Shown one piece after another: positions 33,294 through 41,777 of a DNA stretch of 64,000 nt. Positions within the stretch are counted from its first letter, which is position 1; each line of letters starts with the position of its first letter. This DNA comes from Brevundimonas bullata. GTDB lineage: Bacteria > Pseudomonadota > Alphaproteobacteria > Caulobacterales > Caulobacteraceae. Location: NCBI RefSeq assembly GCF_003350205.1, contig NZ_QLLC01000012.1:40785-104784 (forward strand), given 5' to 3'. Below the pieces are notes generated by a model. It did not search any database, was not told the DNA's origin, and saw only the letters and a program-made list of their open reading frames with translations. A program made the position numbers and the translations under genes.

Positions 33294-33300
33294 GGGTCCA

Positions 33301-33336
33301 AAACAAAAGCGGCGGTCCGTCCGGGCCGCCGCTTGA
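33301..33336 (-). terminator. Terminator of the chemoreceptor gene
   Basis: A 9-bp stem (33327-33335 with 33308-33316), extended inward with one mismatch, is followed on the minus strand by TTGTTTT. A second GC hairpin (33404-33411 with 33389-33396) lies closer to the stop codon at 33428 but has a weak T-run, so the two probably act in tandem. Confidence 0.82.
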
Positions 33337-33427
33337 AACGACGCCGTTGGACGCCGGTCTAACGATGTGAGCGGTCATATAGGCGAAAGCGGGGGCCGTG
33401 TCAGCCCCCGCCGTCGTCAGACTCGAT

Positions 33428-35377
33428 TCAGAACTCCTCCCAGCCGTCCGTGACCACCGCCAGGGCCGGCTTGCGCGCGGCGCCGCCAGTGTGGCGCAGG
33501 GCGGCGACCGTCTGGGCCACCGGCTGCGGCGTGCGAACCTGAACCGAGGCCGGGGCCGGCTTGCGCGCGGCGACCGGCGCCGAGGCCGAGGCATGGCCGG
33601 TGCGGAACCGGGCGACCGAGGCGGCCAGGGCGTCGGCCTCCTGCGACAGCGAGTGGCTGGCGGCGGTCGATTCCTCGACCATGGCCGCATTCTGCTGCGT
33701 CACCTGATCCATCTGGTTCACGGCGGTGTTGACCTGTTGCAGGCCGGTGGCCTGCTCCTGGGCCGAGGCCGAGATTTCCGAGACCAGGCCGTCGATTTCG
33801 GCCACGCGGCTGACGATGCGTTGCAGCGCCTCGCCCGTCTGACCGACCAGGGCCACGCCCTGCCCGACCTGCTGGCCCGAGGCTGAGATCAGGGTCTTGA
33901 TCTCTTTCGCCGCTTCCGCCGAGCGCTGGGCCAGGGCCCGCACTTCAGACGCGACCACGGCGAAGCCGCGACCGGCGTCGCCGGCACGCGCGGCTTCGAC
34001 GCCGGCGTTCAGCGCCAGCAGATTGGTCTGGAAGGCGATCTCGTCGATGACGCCGATGATGTTGCCGATCTCGGTCGAGGACCGTTCGATGGCGGTCATG
34101 GCCTGGACGGCGTCGTGCACGACCTTGCCGCTGGTCTCGGCGTCGCCGCGCGCGGACTGCACCACGCTGGAGGCCTGACGGGCGCCGTCGGCGGTCTTGT
34201 TCACCGTGGCGGTGATCTGATCCAGGGCGGCGGCGGTTTCTTCCAGCGAAGCCGCCTGCTGCTCAGTGCGGCGCGACAGGTCGTCGGAGGCCTGGCTGAT
34301 CTCCCCGGCGCCCGAACGGATGGCGGCGACATTGTCGACCACCACGGCCACGGCCTGTTCCAGTTGGGCGATGGCGGTGTTGAAGTCGGTCTTCAACTGT
34401 TCCGAACGGGCCGCGACCTGGGCGGTCATACGGTGAGTCAGGTCGCCGCTGGCCATGGCCTGCAGACCCTGGCCCAGGGCGGTGACGGCGACGTGGTCTT
34501 CCTCGGCGATGCGGGCCTTTTCGGCCTCTGCGCGAGCGCGTTCTTCGTCAGCGGCCTGACGCGCGGCGGCGGCTTCGACTTCCAGACGCTCATTGGCGAT
34601 CGAGGCTTCTCGAAACACGTCCAGCGCCAAGGCCATCCGACCGATTTCGTCGCCGCGCGTCAGGCCGGGAATAACCGACGTCTTGTCGCCTTCGGCCAGG
34701 GCCTTCATGCGTCCAGCCAGAGCCACGACCGGTCGCGATACCGACCGCCCCAGGGCCCAGCCGGCCGCACCGGTGGCCAGCGCCACCAACAGAGCCATCC
34801 CGCCCAGGGTCAGGGCCATCCGCCCGACCGCGGCCGCGATCTGATCGGTATAGACGCCCGAGCCAATGACCCAGCCCCAGGGCTTGAAAGCCTTGACGTA
34901 GGAGATCTTGCCTGCCGGTTCCTCCTGGCCAAGCTTGGCCCAACTGTAGTTGAGAAAGCCTTCACCGTCGCGACGCGCGATCTCGGTCATCTCGCGGAAC
35001 ATGAAAATTCCGTCGGCGTCTGTCTTGCCGGTCAGATCCTGACCTTCCAGTTGCGGGCTGAACGGGTGCATGATCATGCGCGGGTGCATGTCGTTGACCC
35101 AGAAATAGTCGTCCTTGCCGTAACGCAGGGCGCGCAGGGTCGACAGGGCCGCCGCCTGGGCCTGTGGCTGCGTCATGACGCCCAACTGCTCCTGCGCCTG
35201 ATAGTGGGCGACGACGCTATAGGCGACCTCGACGGTCTTCTTGGTGCGATCGCCGATTTCGGACCGCATCACCCCATCCAGCTTCAGCAGCGACAGCCCC
35301 AGCAAGATCAAAAGGCCGGCCACGGCCAGGCACGTCAGCAGGTTTACCCGCCCGCCAATGGTCAACGCCCGCAACAT
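33428..35377 (-). CDS. Methyl-accepting chemotaxis protein, sCache type
   Basis: A 649-residue chemoreceptor. A membrane span at about 12-32 precedes a periplasmic single-Cache domain with YGKDDYFWVNDMHPRMIMHP and FKPWGWVIGSGVYTDQI. A second span (~190-210), a HAMP region with a long coiled coil, and the MCP signalling hairpin follow, with IIGVIDEIAFQTNLLALNAG and AGDAGRGFAVVASEVRALAQ. The last residues GWEEF resemble the WxxF pentapeptide that tethers CheR/CheB. sCache domains often bind small organic acids, but the ligand is unknown. The ATG at 35377 follows GGGGGA. No che genes are nearby. Confidence 0.95.
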   Translation of the reverse strand: MLRALTIGGRVNLLTCLAVAGLLILLGLSLLKLDGVMRSEIGDRTKKTVEVAYSVVAHYQAQEQLGVMTQPQAQAAALSTLRALRYGKDDYFWVNDMHPRMIMHPFSPQLEGQDLTGKTDADGIFMFREMTEIARRDGEGFLNYSWAKLGQEEPAGKISYVKAFKPWGWVIGSGVYTDQIAAAVGRMALTLGGMALLVALATGAAGWALGRSVSRPVVALAGRMKALAEGDKTSVIPGLTRGDEIGRMALALDVFREASIANERLEVEAAAARQAADEERARAEAEKARIAEEDHVAVTALGQGLQAMASGDLTHRMTAQVAARSEQLKTDFNTAIAQLEQAVAVVVDNVAAIRSGAGEISQASDDLSRRTEQQAASLEETAAALDQITATVNKTADGARQASSVVQSARGDAETSGKVVHDAVQAMTAIERSSTEIGNIIGVIDEIAFQTNLLALNAGVEAARAGDAGRGFAVVASEVRALAQRSAEAAKEIKTLISASGQQVGQGVALVGQTGEALQRIVSRVAEIDGLVSEISASAQEQATGLQQVNTAVNQMDQVTQQNAAMVEESTAASHSLSQEADALAASVARFRTGHASASAPVAARKPAPASVQVRTPQPVAQTVAALRHTGGAARKPALAVVTDGWEEF

Positions 35378-35486
35378 CACGCAAATCCCCCAATGAGTCC
35401 GAAGGAAGATCGGCGATACGGGTAAACGTCAGGCGAAGCGGGACCTGCGTGGTATTCCCTGCGTAACTATCCTTACGACGAAGGTC

Positions 35487-35990
35487 TTAGGCCAGGGCCA
35501 GCTGCCCCATGTAGTCGCGCTTGCCCAGCGCCACCCCGGCGTGGCGCAGCAGGGCGTAGACCGTCGTCACGTGGAAGTAGAAGTTCGGCAGGGCGAAGCT
35601 GGTCAGATAGCCGGCGCCTTCGAAATTCAGCTCCATGCCCGGAAATTTCAGCTGCACCGCACGCGTCTCGGCGCCCGCGAACTGTTCCGGCCCCACGCTC
35701 TCGACATAGGCGATGGTCCGCATGATCCGCGCCCTCAGTTGGGCCAGGGTCGTCTCATCGTCGGCCAGAACCATGGGCTCCACCTCGGCCAGCCGGGCCA
35801 CGGCGCCCTTGGCCAGGTCGGTGGCGATCCGCACCTGCGACACGAAGGGCAGCATGTCGGGCGCCAGACGCCCCTGCATCAGGCCCTCCTCGTCCAGTCC
35901 CGAGGCGGCGGCCTTGTCGATCAGCCCGACCAGGACGTTGAGGCCGCGCACGAACATGGGCGCGGAAGCGTCATAGAGGCTGAAAGTCAT
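35487..35990 (-). CDS. DUF1993 family protein
   Basis: 167 residues resembling DUF1993 throughout: SLYDASAPMFVRGLNVLVGL at the start, LPFVSQVRIATDLAKGAVARLAEVEP, the family motif LKFPGMELNFEGAGYLTSFALPNFYFHV, and a C-terminal RHAGVALGKRDYMG. The family has a DinB-like four-helix bundle with potential metal-binding His residues; function unknown. Monocistronic on the minus strand, with the chemoreceptor promoter in the gap that follows (35378-35486). Confidence 0.88.
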   Translation of the reverse strand: MTFSLYDASAPMFVRGLNVLVGLIDKAAASGLDEEGLMQGRLAPDMLPFVSQVRIATDLAKGAVARLAEVEPMVLADDETTLAQLRARIMRTIAYVESVGPEQFAGAETRAVQLKFPGMELNFEGAGYLTSFALPNFYFHVTTVYALLRHAGVALGKRDYMGQLALA

Positions 35991-36024
35991 GCTCGGCTCC
36001 TCGGATCAGATCCGCAACATATGG

Positions 36025-36768
36025 CTAGGCTCGGCGCTCGAACTCAAGGAAGATCGGCGCAGTGTCGCCCAGCTTCTTTTCCTCGTAGCGGGTGACGACG
36101 TGGTCGGCGGAAACCGCGAACCAGTCCTCGCCCTCGGCCATGATCCGCGTGAGGCCCGGCGTGCGTTCCAGCCGCTCCAGCGCCCATTCGGCATAGTCCA
36201 GCCAGTCGGTGACGAAGCGCACCCGACCGCCAGGCTTCAGGAGGCGGGCGATCTCGACCGCCGTTTCATCCTGAAGGAAGCGGCGCTTGTTGTGCCGCAC
36301 CTTGTGCCAGGGATCAGGGAACAGGATCATCACCCGGTCCAGCGAGGCGTCCGGCAGGGCCGTCATCACGGCGCGGGCGTCGTCGGCGTGCAGGCGGACG
36401 TTCTTCAGACCGCCCTCCTCCACATGGCGCAGGGCCGAGGCCACGCCGTTCAGAAAAGGCTCGCAGCCGATCATCAGGGCCTCGGGGTTGCGACCGGCCT
36501 GTTCGGCCAGATGCTCGCCGCCGCCGAAGCCGATCTCCAGCCAGACTTGTTTCGCTTCCGGCATCAGTGCCGCAGGGTCGATCGGCCCCTTGGTCGGGTC
36601 CGGCACGGCGATCTGCGGCATCAGGGTGTCGAACAGGGCCGCCTGACGCGCCTTGATCGGCCGCGACTTGATGCGCCCGAATGAGCGCAGCGGGCCGTGG
36701 GCTTGGGCCCACTCGGGGCGGTCGCTGTCGAAGGCGGGCAGATCGGCGGGGTCGGACTTGTCGGTCAT
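36025..36768 (-). CDS. trmB: tRNA (guanine-N7-)-methyltransferase
   Basis: SAM-dependent enzyme making m7G46 in tRNA variable loops. The 247-residue protein starts with a basic LRSFGRIKSRPIKARQ segment, then EIGFGGGEHLAEQAGRNP (SAM motif), HADDARAVM, ILFPDPWHKVRHNKRR (the PDPWxKxRHxKRR signature) and a C-terminal VTRYEEKK. Length and motifs are complete. Confidence 0.97.
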   Translation of the reverse strand: MTDKSDPADLPAFDSDRPEWAQAHGPLRSFGRIKSRPIKARQAALFDTLMPQIAVPDPTKGPIDPAALMPEAKQVWLEIGFGGGEHLAEQAGRNPEALMIGCEPFLNGVASALRHVEEGGLKNVRLHADDARAVMTALPDASLDRVMILFPDPWHKVRHNKRRFLQDETAVEIARLLKPGGRVRFVTDWLDYAEWALERLERTPGLTRIMAEGEDWFAVSADHVVTRYEEKKLGDTAPIFLEFERRA

Positions 36769-36821
36769 GGCGCGCGCTCTAACCCCTTAAGGCCGCGCAC
36801 GCAAAGGCGATCCGCCGGAGA

Positions 36822-37796
36822 TCAGCCCCAGGGACCGCGCGATGCGCTCGGCGTCGAAGGCGTGGTCGGCACGCTGGTGCGAGGCGCGCCCACACGCTGA
36901 GCGGACGCGACGGACGCCGGCGCCGGGCGTCGGCTCATGCCCATCTTGGTCCCCAGATCCATCAGGGCGCGGACGCGGTTGCCGGTCGCCGGATGGGTCG
37001 AGAACAGGCTGTCGGCGCCCTTGCCGTTCAGCGGATTGATGATGAACATATGGGCCGTGGCCGGATTGCGCTCGGCGGGCGCGTTCACCGCCCCGCGGGC
37101 ATAGGCCTCGATCTTCTGCAGGGCCGAGGCCAGGGCGTGGGGATCATTGGCGATCTCGGCCCCGACGCGGTCGGCCTCGTATTCGCGCGACCGGCTGATG
37201 GCCATCTGCACCAGGCCCGCCGCCATGGGCGCCAGCAGCATCAGGGCGATGGTTCCGATCATGCCGCCCGGCCGTTCGCGGTCGTCGCCGCCGCCGAAGA
37301 AGAAGGCGAAGTTGGCCAGCATGGCGATGGCGCCGGCCACCGTCGCCGTCACCGTCATGGTCAGGGTGTCGCGGTTCTTAACATGGGCCAGTTCGTGCGC
37401 CATCACGCCGCGCACCTCTTCGCGCGTCAGCATGTCCAGCAGGCCGCTGGTGGCGGCCACGGCGGCGTTCTGAGGATTGCGGCCGGTGGCGAAGGCGTTG
37501 GGCTGGTCGTTGGGGATGATGGTGATGGTCGGCAGGGGCAGGCCCGCATCGGTCGCCATCTGCTTCACATCGGCGACATAGGCCCGGACCACGGCGTTGG
37601 GGTGGGTCTCGTCCACCACCTGGGCCCGGTACATCTTCAGCACGATCTTGTCGGCGTTCCAGTAGCTGAACAGGTTCATCCCCGCCGCCACGGCCAGGGC
37701 GATGACCATGCCGGGGCCTTTGCCGATCAGATAGCCGATCCCCATGAACAGGGCGGTCATCACGGCCAGCAGGGCGAAGGTCTTGAGGTGGTTCAT
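36822..37796 (-). CDS. htpX: Membrane metalloprotease HtpX
   Basis: Inner-membrane zinc protease that degrades damaged membrane proteins. The 324-residue protein has two N-terminal spans (5-25, 30-50), the zinc motif [10 protein letters not shown], two further spans, and the third ligand region [12 protein letters not shown] Pro/Ser/Thr-rich tail of about 35 residues is longer than in E. coli. Divergent from the SDHAF4 gene. Confidence 0.96.
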   Translation of the reverse strand: MNHLKTFALLAVMTALFMGIGYLIGKGPGMVIALAVAAGMNLFSYWNADKIVLKMYRAQVVDETHPNAVVRAYVADVKQMATDAGLPLPTITIIPNDQPNAFATGRNPQNAAVAATSGLLDMLTREEVRGVMAHELAHVKNRDTLTMTVTATVAGAIAMLANFAFFFGGGDDRERPGGMIGTIALMLLAPMAAGLVQMAISRSREYEADRVGAEIANDPHALASALQKIEAYARGAVNAPAERNPATAHMFIINPLNGKGADSLFSTHPATGNRVRALMDLGTKMGMSRRPAPASVASAQRVGAPRTSVPTTPSTPSASRGPWG

Positions 37797-37881
37797 CGGG
37801 TCCGGGCGTCGTCAGGGGTGGCGAAGAAGTCCTGAACGTCTATGTGAGGCCCTGTATCCCCGCCCTCAAGGCAGTCCCCCT

Positions 37882-38130
37882 GTGACCGAACAGCCCACCT
37901 CCCCCGCCGCCGACCACGTCGATGAGACGCCTGCGTTCAACGCTGACGTGCCCCACGCGACGCCCGAGCGGCCTCTGAACGCGGTCGCGCGCCGCGCCCT
38001 TCTGGAAGCGGCCGAACGTCGCAAGGCGAGCGAAGAGCCGGTTCTCGACACGGAACACGGCGGTCCGCGCGGTCCCGAGCCCACCCGCTACGGTGACTGG
38101 GAGAAGAAGGGTCTGGCCGTCGACTTCTGA
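37882..38130 (+). CDS. SDHAF4/DUF1674 succinate dehydrogenase assembly factor
   Basis: An 82-residue protein ending in RGPEPTRYGDWEKKGLAVDF, the hallmark of the DUF1674/SDHAF4 family. In eukaryotes SDHAF4 binds flavinylated SdhA and promotes complex II assembly; alphaproteobacterial members are the likely ancestors. The N-terminal half is low-complexity, Pro/Ala-rich. The start is GTG at 37882; longer in-frame extensions overlap the htpX promoter region. Its partner sdhA lies about 35 kb away in this window. Confidence 0.9.
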   Translation: MTEQPTSPAADHVDETPAFNADVPHATPERPLNAVARRALLEAAERRKASEEPVLDTEHGGPRGPEPTRYGDWEKKGLAVDF

Positions 38131-38226
38131 GCCGGCTCTGGTCCCGTCCGTTCGCGTGACGGGAGAATATTGAACGCTTCCGCCGAAACCGCATTAACCT
38201 TTGCGGCTGAAACAAGGAGCGTGGCC

Positions 38227-38988
38227 ATGAAGGCTGTTCTGTCTATCGCTGTCGGCGCGACCCTGTTCGTCGCCGGAACCGCCGAGGCGCAGACGCGCCA
38301 TGTCCGCCACAACGCCGCCTCCGGCTACGCCCAGCAGGCCTATGCCCATCACGGGGGTCCGCGCGGCCCCATGGTCGAGAGCCGGGTCCAGACCTACTAC
38401 AGCGACACCGGCTGGCAGGGCGGCTACGGCCCGGTCGAGGCCTATGGCTATGGCTACGGCTATGGCGGCGCCGGTCAGCGCCCGCCCGTCGTCGTCGTCG
38501 CGCCGCAGCAGCCGATCCAGCACGGCGGCTACAGCTACGGCGTCACCCGCTCCATGCCCTTCGGCTATGTCGTCGACGGCTATGGCCGCTACCCCTGGGC
38601 GCGCGGCTACGCATACGGCCAGGGCCAGTATCAGCACGGCCACCACCAGCAGGGCTATTATCAGGGCGGCTACGCCCCCGCGCCCCAGCCCGCCTATTAT
38701 CAGCCCGCGCCGGTCTATGTGAGCCAGCCCCCGGTCTATGTCTCGCAGCCGCCCATCTATGTGGCCTCCCCGCCGGTTTATGTTCAGCCCGCAGAGGTTC
38801 GCGTCGCGCCGCCCCAGGTGAACGTGGCCCCCCCTCAGGTCTATGTCGAACCCCCGCGCGTCGAGACGGCGCCGCCCCAGGTCAACTTCGAGCGCGGCTA
38901 CTACGCCATGCCCGACACGCCCCCGCCTCCGCCGCACCGCTCCCCGACCGAGCGGCCCTATATGCAAGAGCCCGGCGAGCGCGGCTGA
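38227..38988 (+). CDS. Secreted Tyr/Pro/Gly-rich repeat protein
   Basis: A 253-residue protein of unknown function. The signal peptide is MKAVLSIAVGATLFVAGTAEA. The mature chain is low-complexity: a Tyr/Gly/Gln/His-rich part (about 60-160), then tandem proline-tyrosine units such as YVSQPPVYVSQPP, APPQVNVAPPQV and TAPPQVNFERGYY, ending in Pro-rich DTPPPPPHRSP. This suggests an extended, probably cell-envelope, structural or adhesive protein. The ATG follows AAGGAG. A terminator follows. Confidence 0.82.
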   Translation: MKAVLSIAVGATLFVAGTAEAQTRHVRHNAASGYAQQAYAHHGGPRGPMVESRVQTYYSDTGWQGGYGPVEAYGYGYGYGGAGQRPPVVVVAPQQPIQHGGYSYGVTRSMPFGYVVDGYGRYPWARGYAYGQGQYQHGHHQQGYYQGGYAPAPQPAYYQPAPVYVSQPPVYVSQPPIYVASPPVYVQPAEVRVAPPQVNVAPPQVYVEPPRVETAPPQVNFERGYYAMPDTPPPPPHRSPTERPYMQEPGERG

Positions 38989-38997
38989 GACGACAAG

Positions 38998-39030
38998 GGG
39001 CGGCCCCTTCGCAGAGGCCGCCCTATTGTT
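38998..39030 (+). terminator. Terminator of the Tyr/Pro-rich protein gene
   Basis: An 8-bp GC stem (38998-39005 with 39016-39023) is followed by a T-rich stretch (TATTGTTGG). It lies 9 bases after the stop. The 317-base gap to pyrF (38989-39305) otherwise holds one intergenic repeat and the duplicated pyrF tail. Confidence 0.75.
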
Positions 39031-39077
39031 GGTTGTCTTTACTTGCCGTGTTGGCGACCCCACGACCTGATGCATGG

Positions 39078-39196
39078 CGTCATCCTCGCCCTTGTGGCGA
39101 GGATCCAGATACGAAGCCAAAGCCAGTTTGAGCGATCCACTCAAACCAAGGCACCCGTCGAGGTTCTGGATCCTCGCCGCAAGGGCGAGGATGACG
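39078..39196. repeat. Paired intergenic inverted repeat (before the pyrF end)
   Basis: Inverted arms of 32 bp with one mismatch (39078-39109 and 39165-39196) around a 55-base centre. Arms begin CGTCATCCTCGCC. It lies between converging genes and belongs to the common family in this window. Confidence 0.85.
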
Positions 39197-39276
39197 GAGG
39201 GATAGGAGACCCCGCCGACAGGTAGCGTCAGTTCAGCTTTTTGTTTCACGTGGATCAAGAGGTTGAGGCCGCTCAG

Positions 39277-39334
39277 ACGAGCGCCATCTCTGCCGAGATC
39301 GGCCTTTACACGAGCGCGATCTCTGCCGAGATCG
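39277..39334. repeat. Tandem duplication of the pyrF 3' end
   Basis: Two 25-bp direct copies (39277-39301 and 39310-39334, one mismatch, period 33 bases) cover the last codons of pyrF and repeat them in frame just past its stop. The second copy would read ISAEMALV before its own stop. Confidence 0.85.
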
Positions 39335-40040
39335 CTTGCGCTGATGCGCGCGGATCGCTCGCCGCCGTGATCGGACGCCCGATGACCAGATGGGTCGCGC
39401 CGGCTTCCAGGGCGCTGGCCGGGGTCGCCGCCCGCGCCTGATCGTCCAGAGCCGCGCCCGTGGGCCGCACGCCCGGCGTGACGATCAGGAAGTCCTCGCG
39501 TCCCGCAGCCAGAGCGATCTCGCGCACCCGCGCCGCCTCGTGCGGGCTGGAGACGACGCCGTGGACGCCCGCGTCCAGCGCCTGACGCACCCGCAGCTCG
39601 ACCAGGTCCGCCGCCGACAGACTGTGATCATCCGCCTTCAGGTCGTCCTCGGTCAGGCTGGTCAGGACGGTGACGCCCAGAATCTTCAGGTCAGACCCCG
39701 CCGCCCCGCGCGCCGCCGCCGCCATGACCTGAGGCCGGGCATGGACGGTCAGCAGGTCGCAGCCCGCGCCCGCCAGCACCGCCGTCGCCTTCTCCACCGT
39801 CGCGCCGATGTCGTGCAGCTTCCAGTCCAGAAACACCTGATGGCCCGCCGCCTTCAGCTCCCGCGCCAGACCCATGCCGTCCGAGGCGAACAGTTGCAGC
39901 CCCACCTTGTAGAAGCCGACCGCGTCGCCGATGCGCTCGACCAGGGCCCGCGCCTCGTCGGTCGTCGGGACGTCCAGGGCGCAGATGACGCGCGGATCAA
40001 ACGGGCGATTGGCCAGGTCAATGGGATGGGCTTCGGACAT
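39306..40040 (-). CDS. pyrF: Orotidine 5'-phosphate decarboxylase
   Basis: Last step of UMP synthesis. The 244-residue protein has the catalytic Asp-Lys-Asp array in VFLDWKLHDIGATVEKA, LTVHARPQVM, and the C-terminal LIVTPGVRPTG and THLVIGRPITAASDP. The ATG at 40040 gives the usual bacterial length. The last residues ISAEIALV are duplicated in frame after the stop codon (see the repeat at 39277-39334). Confidence 0.97.
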   Translation of the reverse strand: MSEAHPIDLANRPFDPRVICALDVPTTDEARALVERIGDAVGFYKVGLQLFASDGMGLARELKAAGHQVFLDWKLHDIGATVEKATAVLAGAGCDLLTVHARPQVMAAAARGAAGSDLKILGVTVLTSLTEDDLKADDHSLSAADLVELRVRQALDAGVHGVVSSPHEAARVREIALAAGREDFLIVTPGVRPTGAALDDQARAATPASALEAGATHLVIGRPITAASDPRASAQAISAEIALV

Positions 40041-40139
40041 TTCCGGCTCTCGGCGGGTTGCAGGCGCGCGCGGATGCCCCGATAGGTGAGGCGAAGCGTC
40101 GCGGGATCGCGCGGCGGGTTTTAAGGGCGGGACGAAGCA

Positions 40140-40838
40140 ATGAACGCGGTCGATCTGGGGGTCAACCTGTTCGTGGCGCTGTTCGCGCTGCTGGACCCCA
40201 TCGGCAATGTGCCGATCTTCGCCGCCGCCACCGCCGGGGCCTCCCTGCGTCAGCGCATCACCGTCTCGGCCATGATCTGCGGTTTCGCAGCCGTCTTCCT
40301 GGGCTTCTTCTTCTTCACCGGCCTGGGCCTGCTGCAGTTCTTCGGCATTTCGCTGGCCGCCTTCCGCATCGCCGGCGGCATTCTGCTGCTGCTGCTCGGC
40401 CTCGACATGGCGCGCGAGGACTTCCTCAAGATCTTCGCCGACGCCGACGCCGTGACCGACGCCAAGGACGTGCGCGGCTACGCCAAGCGCCGCTTCAAGC
40501 GCCTGATCGTGCCCTTCGCCATCCCGCTGATGATCGGCCCTGGCGCCATCTCGGCCATCATTATCAACGCCGGCGAGGCCCAGAAGCTGGGGGCGGCCGG
40601 CACGGCCTCGTCGCTGGTGGCCATGGTCGCCGCCTGCGTCGTCACCTTCTTCTGCTTCGCCGCCACCGGCCCGATCAGTCGCATCCTCGGCGACGTCGGC
40701 ATGGCCATCGTGGTGCGTGTCCTGGGCCTGATCCTGTGCGCCCTGGCCATCCAGTTCATCATCGCCGGTCTGGGCGAAGCCATCCCCGGCATGTTCAGCC
40801 TCGGGGTGACAGCGCCTTACCCCGCCGGCGGTCACTGA
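40140..40838 (+). CDS. MarC family integral membrane protein
   Basis: A 232-residue protein with six hydrophobic spans of the MarC/UPF0056 family: NLFVALFALLDPIGNVPIF, then FRIAGGILLLLLGLDM and FAIPLMIGPGAISAII are family landmarks. A charged loop (LKIFADADAVTDAKDVRG) divides the two halves. Function is unknown; despite its name, E. coli MarC was found not to cause multidrug resistance. Divergent from pyrF. Confidence 0.92.
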   Translation: MNAVDLGVNLFVALFALLDPIGNVPIFAAATAGASLRQRITVSAMICGFAAVFLGFFFFTGLGLLQFFGISLAAFRIAGGILLLLLGLDMAREDFLKIFADADAVTDAKDVRGYAKRRFKRLIVPFAIPLMIGPGAISAIIINAGEAQKLGAAGTASSLVAMVAACVVTFFCFAATGPISRILGDVGMAIVVRVLGLILCALAIQFIIAGLGEAIPGMFSLGVTAPYPAGGH

Positions 40839-40844
40839 ACTCAA

Positions 40845-40950
40845 CCGTCATCCCGGAAAGCGCAGAGCGCTTATCCGAGACCGCCACAAACACTAGCCGC
40901 TGAGCCTTGAGCGGTCCCGGATAGCGGCTTCGCCGCTTCCGGGAGGATGG
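40845..40950. repeat. Paired intergenic inverted repeat (marC/SDR gap)
   Basis: Ends CCGTCATCCCGGAA and TTCCGGGAGGATGG and inner ends GAGACCGC and GCGGTCCCGGAT pair imperfectly. It lies seven bases after marC, between converging genes, with each half forming its own small hairpin. Confidence 0.75.
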
Positions 40951-40960
40951 AGCGTCTTTG

Positions 40961-41767
40961 CTAAAGTCGATCCAGCCGTTTGGCGTGGCCGCCGACCATC
41001 CTTAGCGCCAGGGCGTCGGGCAGCAGCCCCCCCAGGGCCGCCAGCACATTGTTGGCGACGCCCGGCGTGACGCGCGGGCGATTGGCCTCGACCGCGTCCC
41101 AGCCGATGCGGGCCACGCGGTCGGCCTCCATCCACATCCACTTCGGATAGGCGCTCGACACCTGCTCGCGCGAGCCGTTGACGTCGTGGAACTCGGTATA
41201 GGTGTAACCGGGGCAGAGCGCCGTAACGTGCACCCCCGTCCCCTGCGTCTCCAGCCACAGCCCCTGCGAGGCCTTGATCAGGAAGCTCTTGATCGGTCCG
41301 TACAGGGTGTCGCCGCCGGTCGCGGGCATCTGCCCCGCCAGCGAGGCCACGTTCAGCACCCGGCCCCAGTTGCGCGCCGTCATGCCGGGCAGCAACAGAC
41401 GCGACAGCTCGACCGGCGCGGTCAGCATGACGCGGATCATGGCGGCATGGTCGGCGGGGTCGGTGGACAGAAAGCCCGTGGTGCGGCTGAACCCGGCGTT
41501 GTTGATCAGACCATCGACCTTGAGACCCCGCGAAGCGACGGCCTCGACCAGACGCGCAGGCGCCCCCGGTTCGGCCAGATCGGCGGCGATGACGCTGGCG
41601 ACCACGCCATGCTGCGCCGTCAGCTCTTCGGCCAGAGCCTTCAAGGGCGCTTCGCGGCGCGCCGTGAGGATCAGGTCATACCCCCGCCCCGCGCACTCGC
41701 GCGCCAGGGCCGCGCCGATGCCGGCGCTGGCCCCCGTGATCAGGATGGTGCGGCGCAACTCCCCCAA
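40961..41767 (-). CDS. Short-chain dehydrogenase/reductase
   Basis: NAD(P)-dependent oxidoreductase of unknown substrate, 268 residues. It has TGASAGIG at 11-18, NNAG at 89-92, catalytic Ser142, and Tyr156/Lys160 (YGPIK), so the active site is complete. The C-terminal region with a W-rich YPKWMWMEADRVAR is usual for the DltE-like group. The start is uncertain: a TTG at 41767 opens the frame 10 bases after the Rrf2 gene stop. It is probably co-transcribed with that regulator. Confidence 0.88.
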   Translation of the reverse strand: MGELRRTILITGASAGIGAALARECAGRGYDLILTARREAPLKALAEELTAQHGVVASVIAADLAEPGAPARLVEAVASRGLKVDGLINNAGFSRTTGFLSTDPADHAAMIRVMLTAPVELSRLLLPGMTARNWGRVLNVASLAGQMPATGGDTLYGPIKSFLIKASQGLWLETQGTGVHVTALCPGYTYTEFHDVNGSREQVSSAYPKWMWMEADRVARIGWDAVEANRPRVTPGVANNVLAALGGLLPDALALRMVGGHAKRLDRL

Positions 41768-41777
41768 GCGAGGCGCG

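Noticed and set aside
40895..40920. A fourth copy of the AAC/TGCTTG element (CCGCT..CCTTGAGCGG)
   Set aside because: It has an outer stem and CTTG but no inner helix and sits in the middle of a repeat element, so it is only a partial resemblance.
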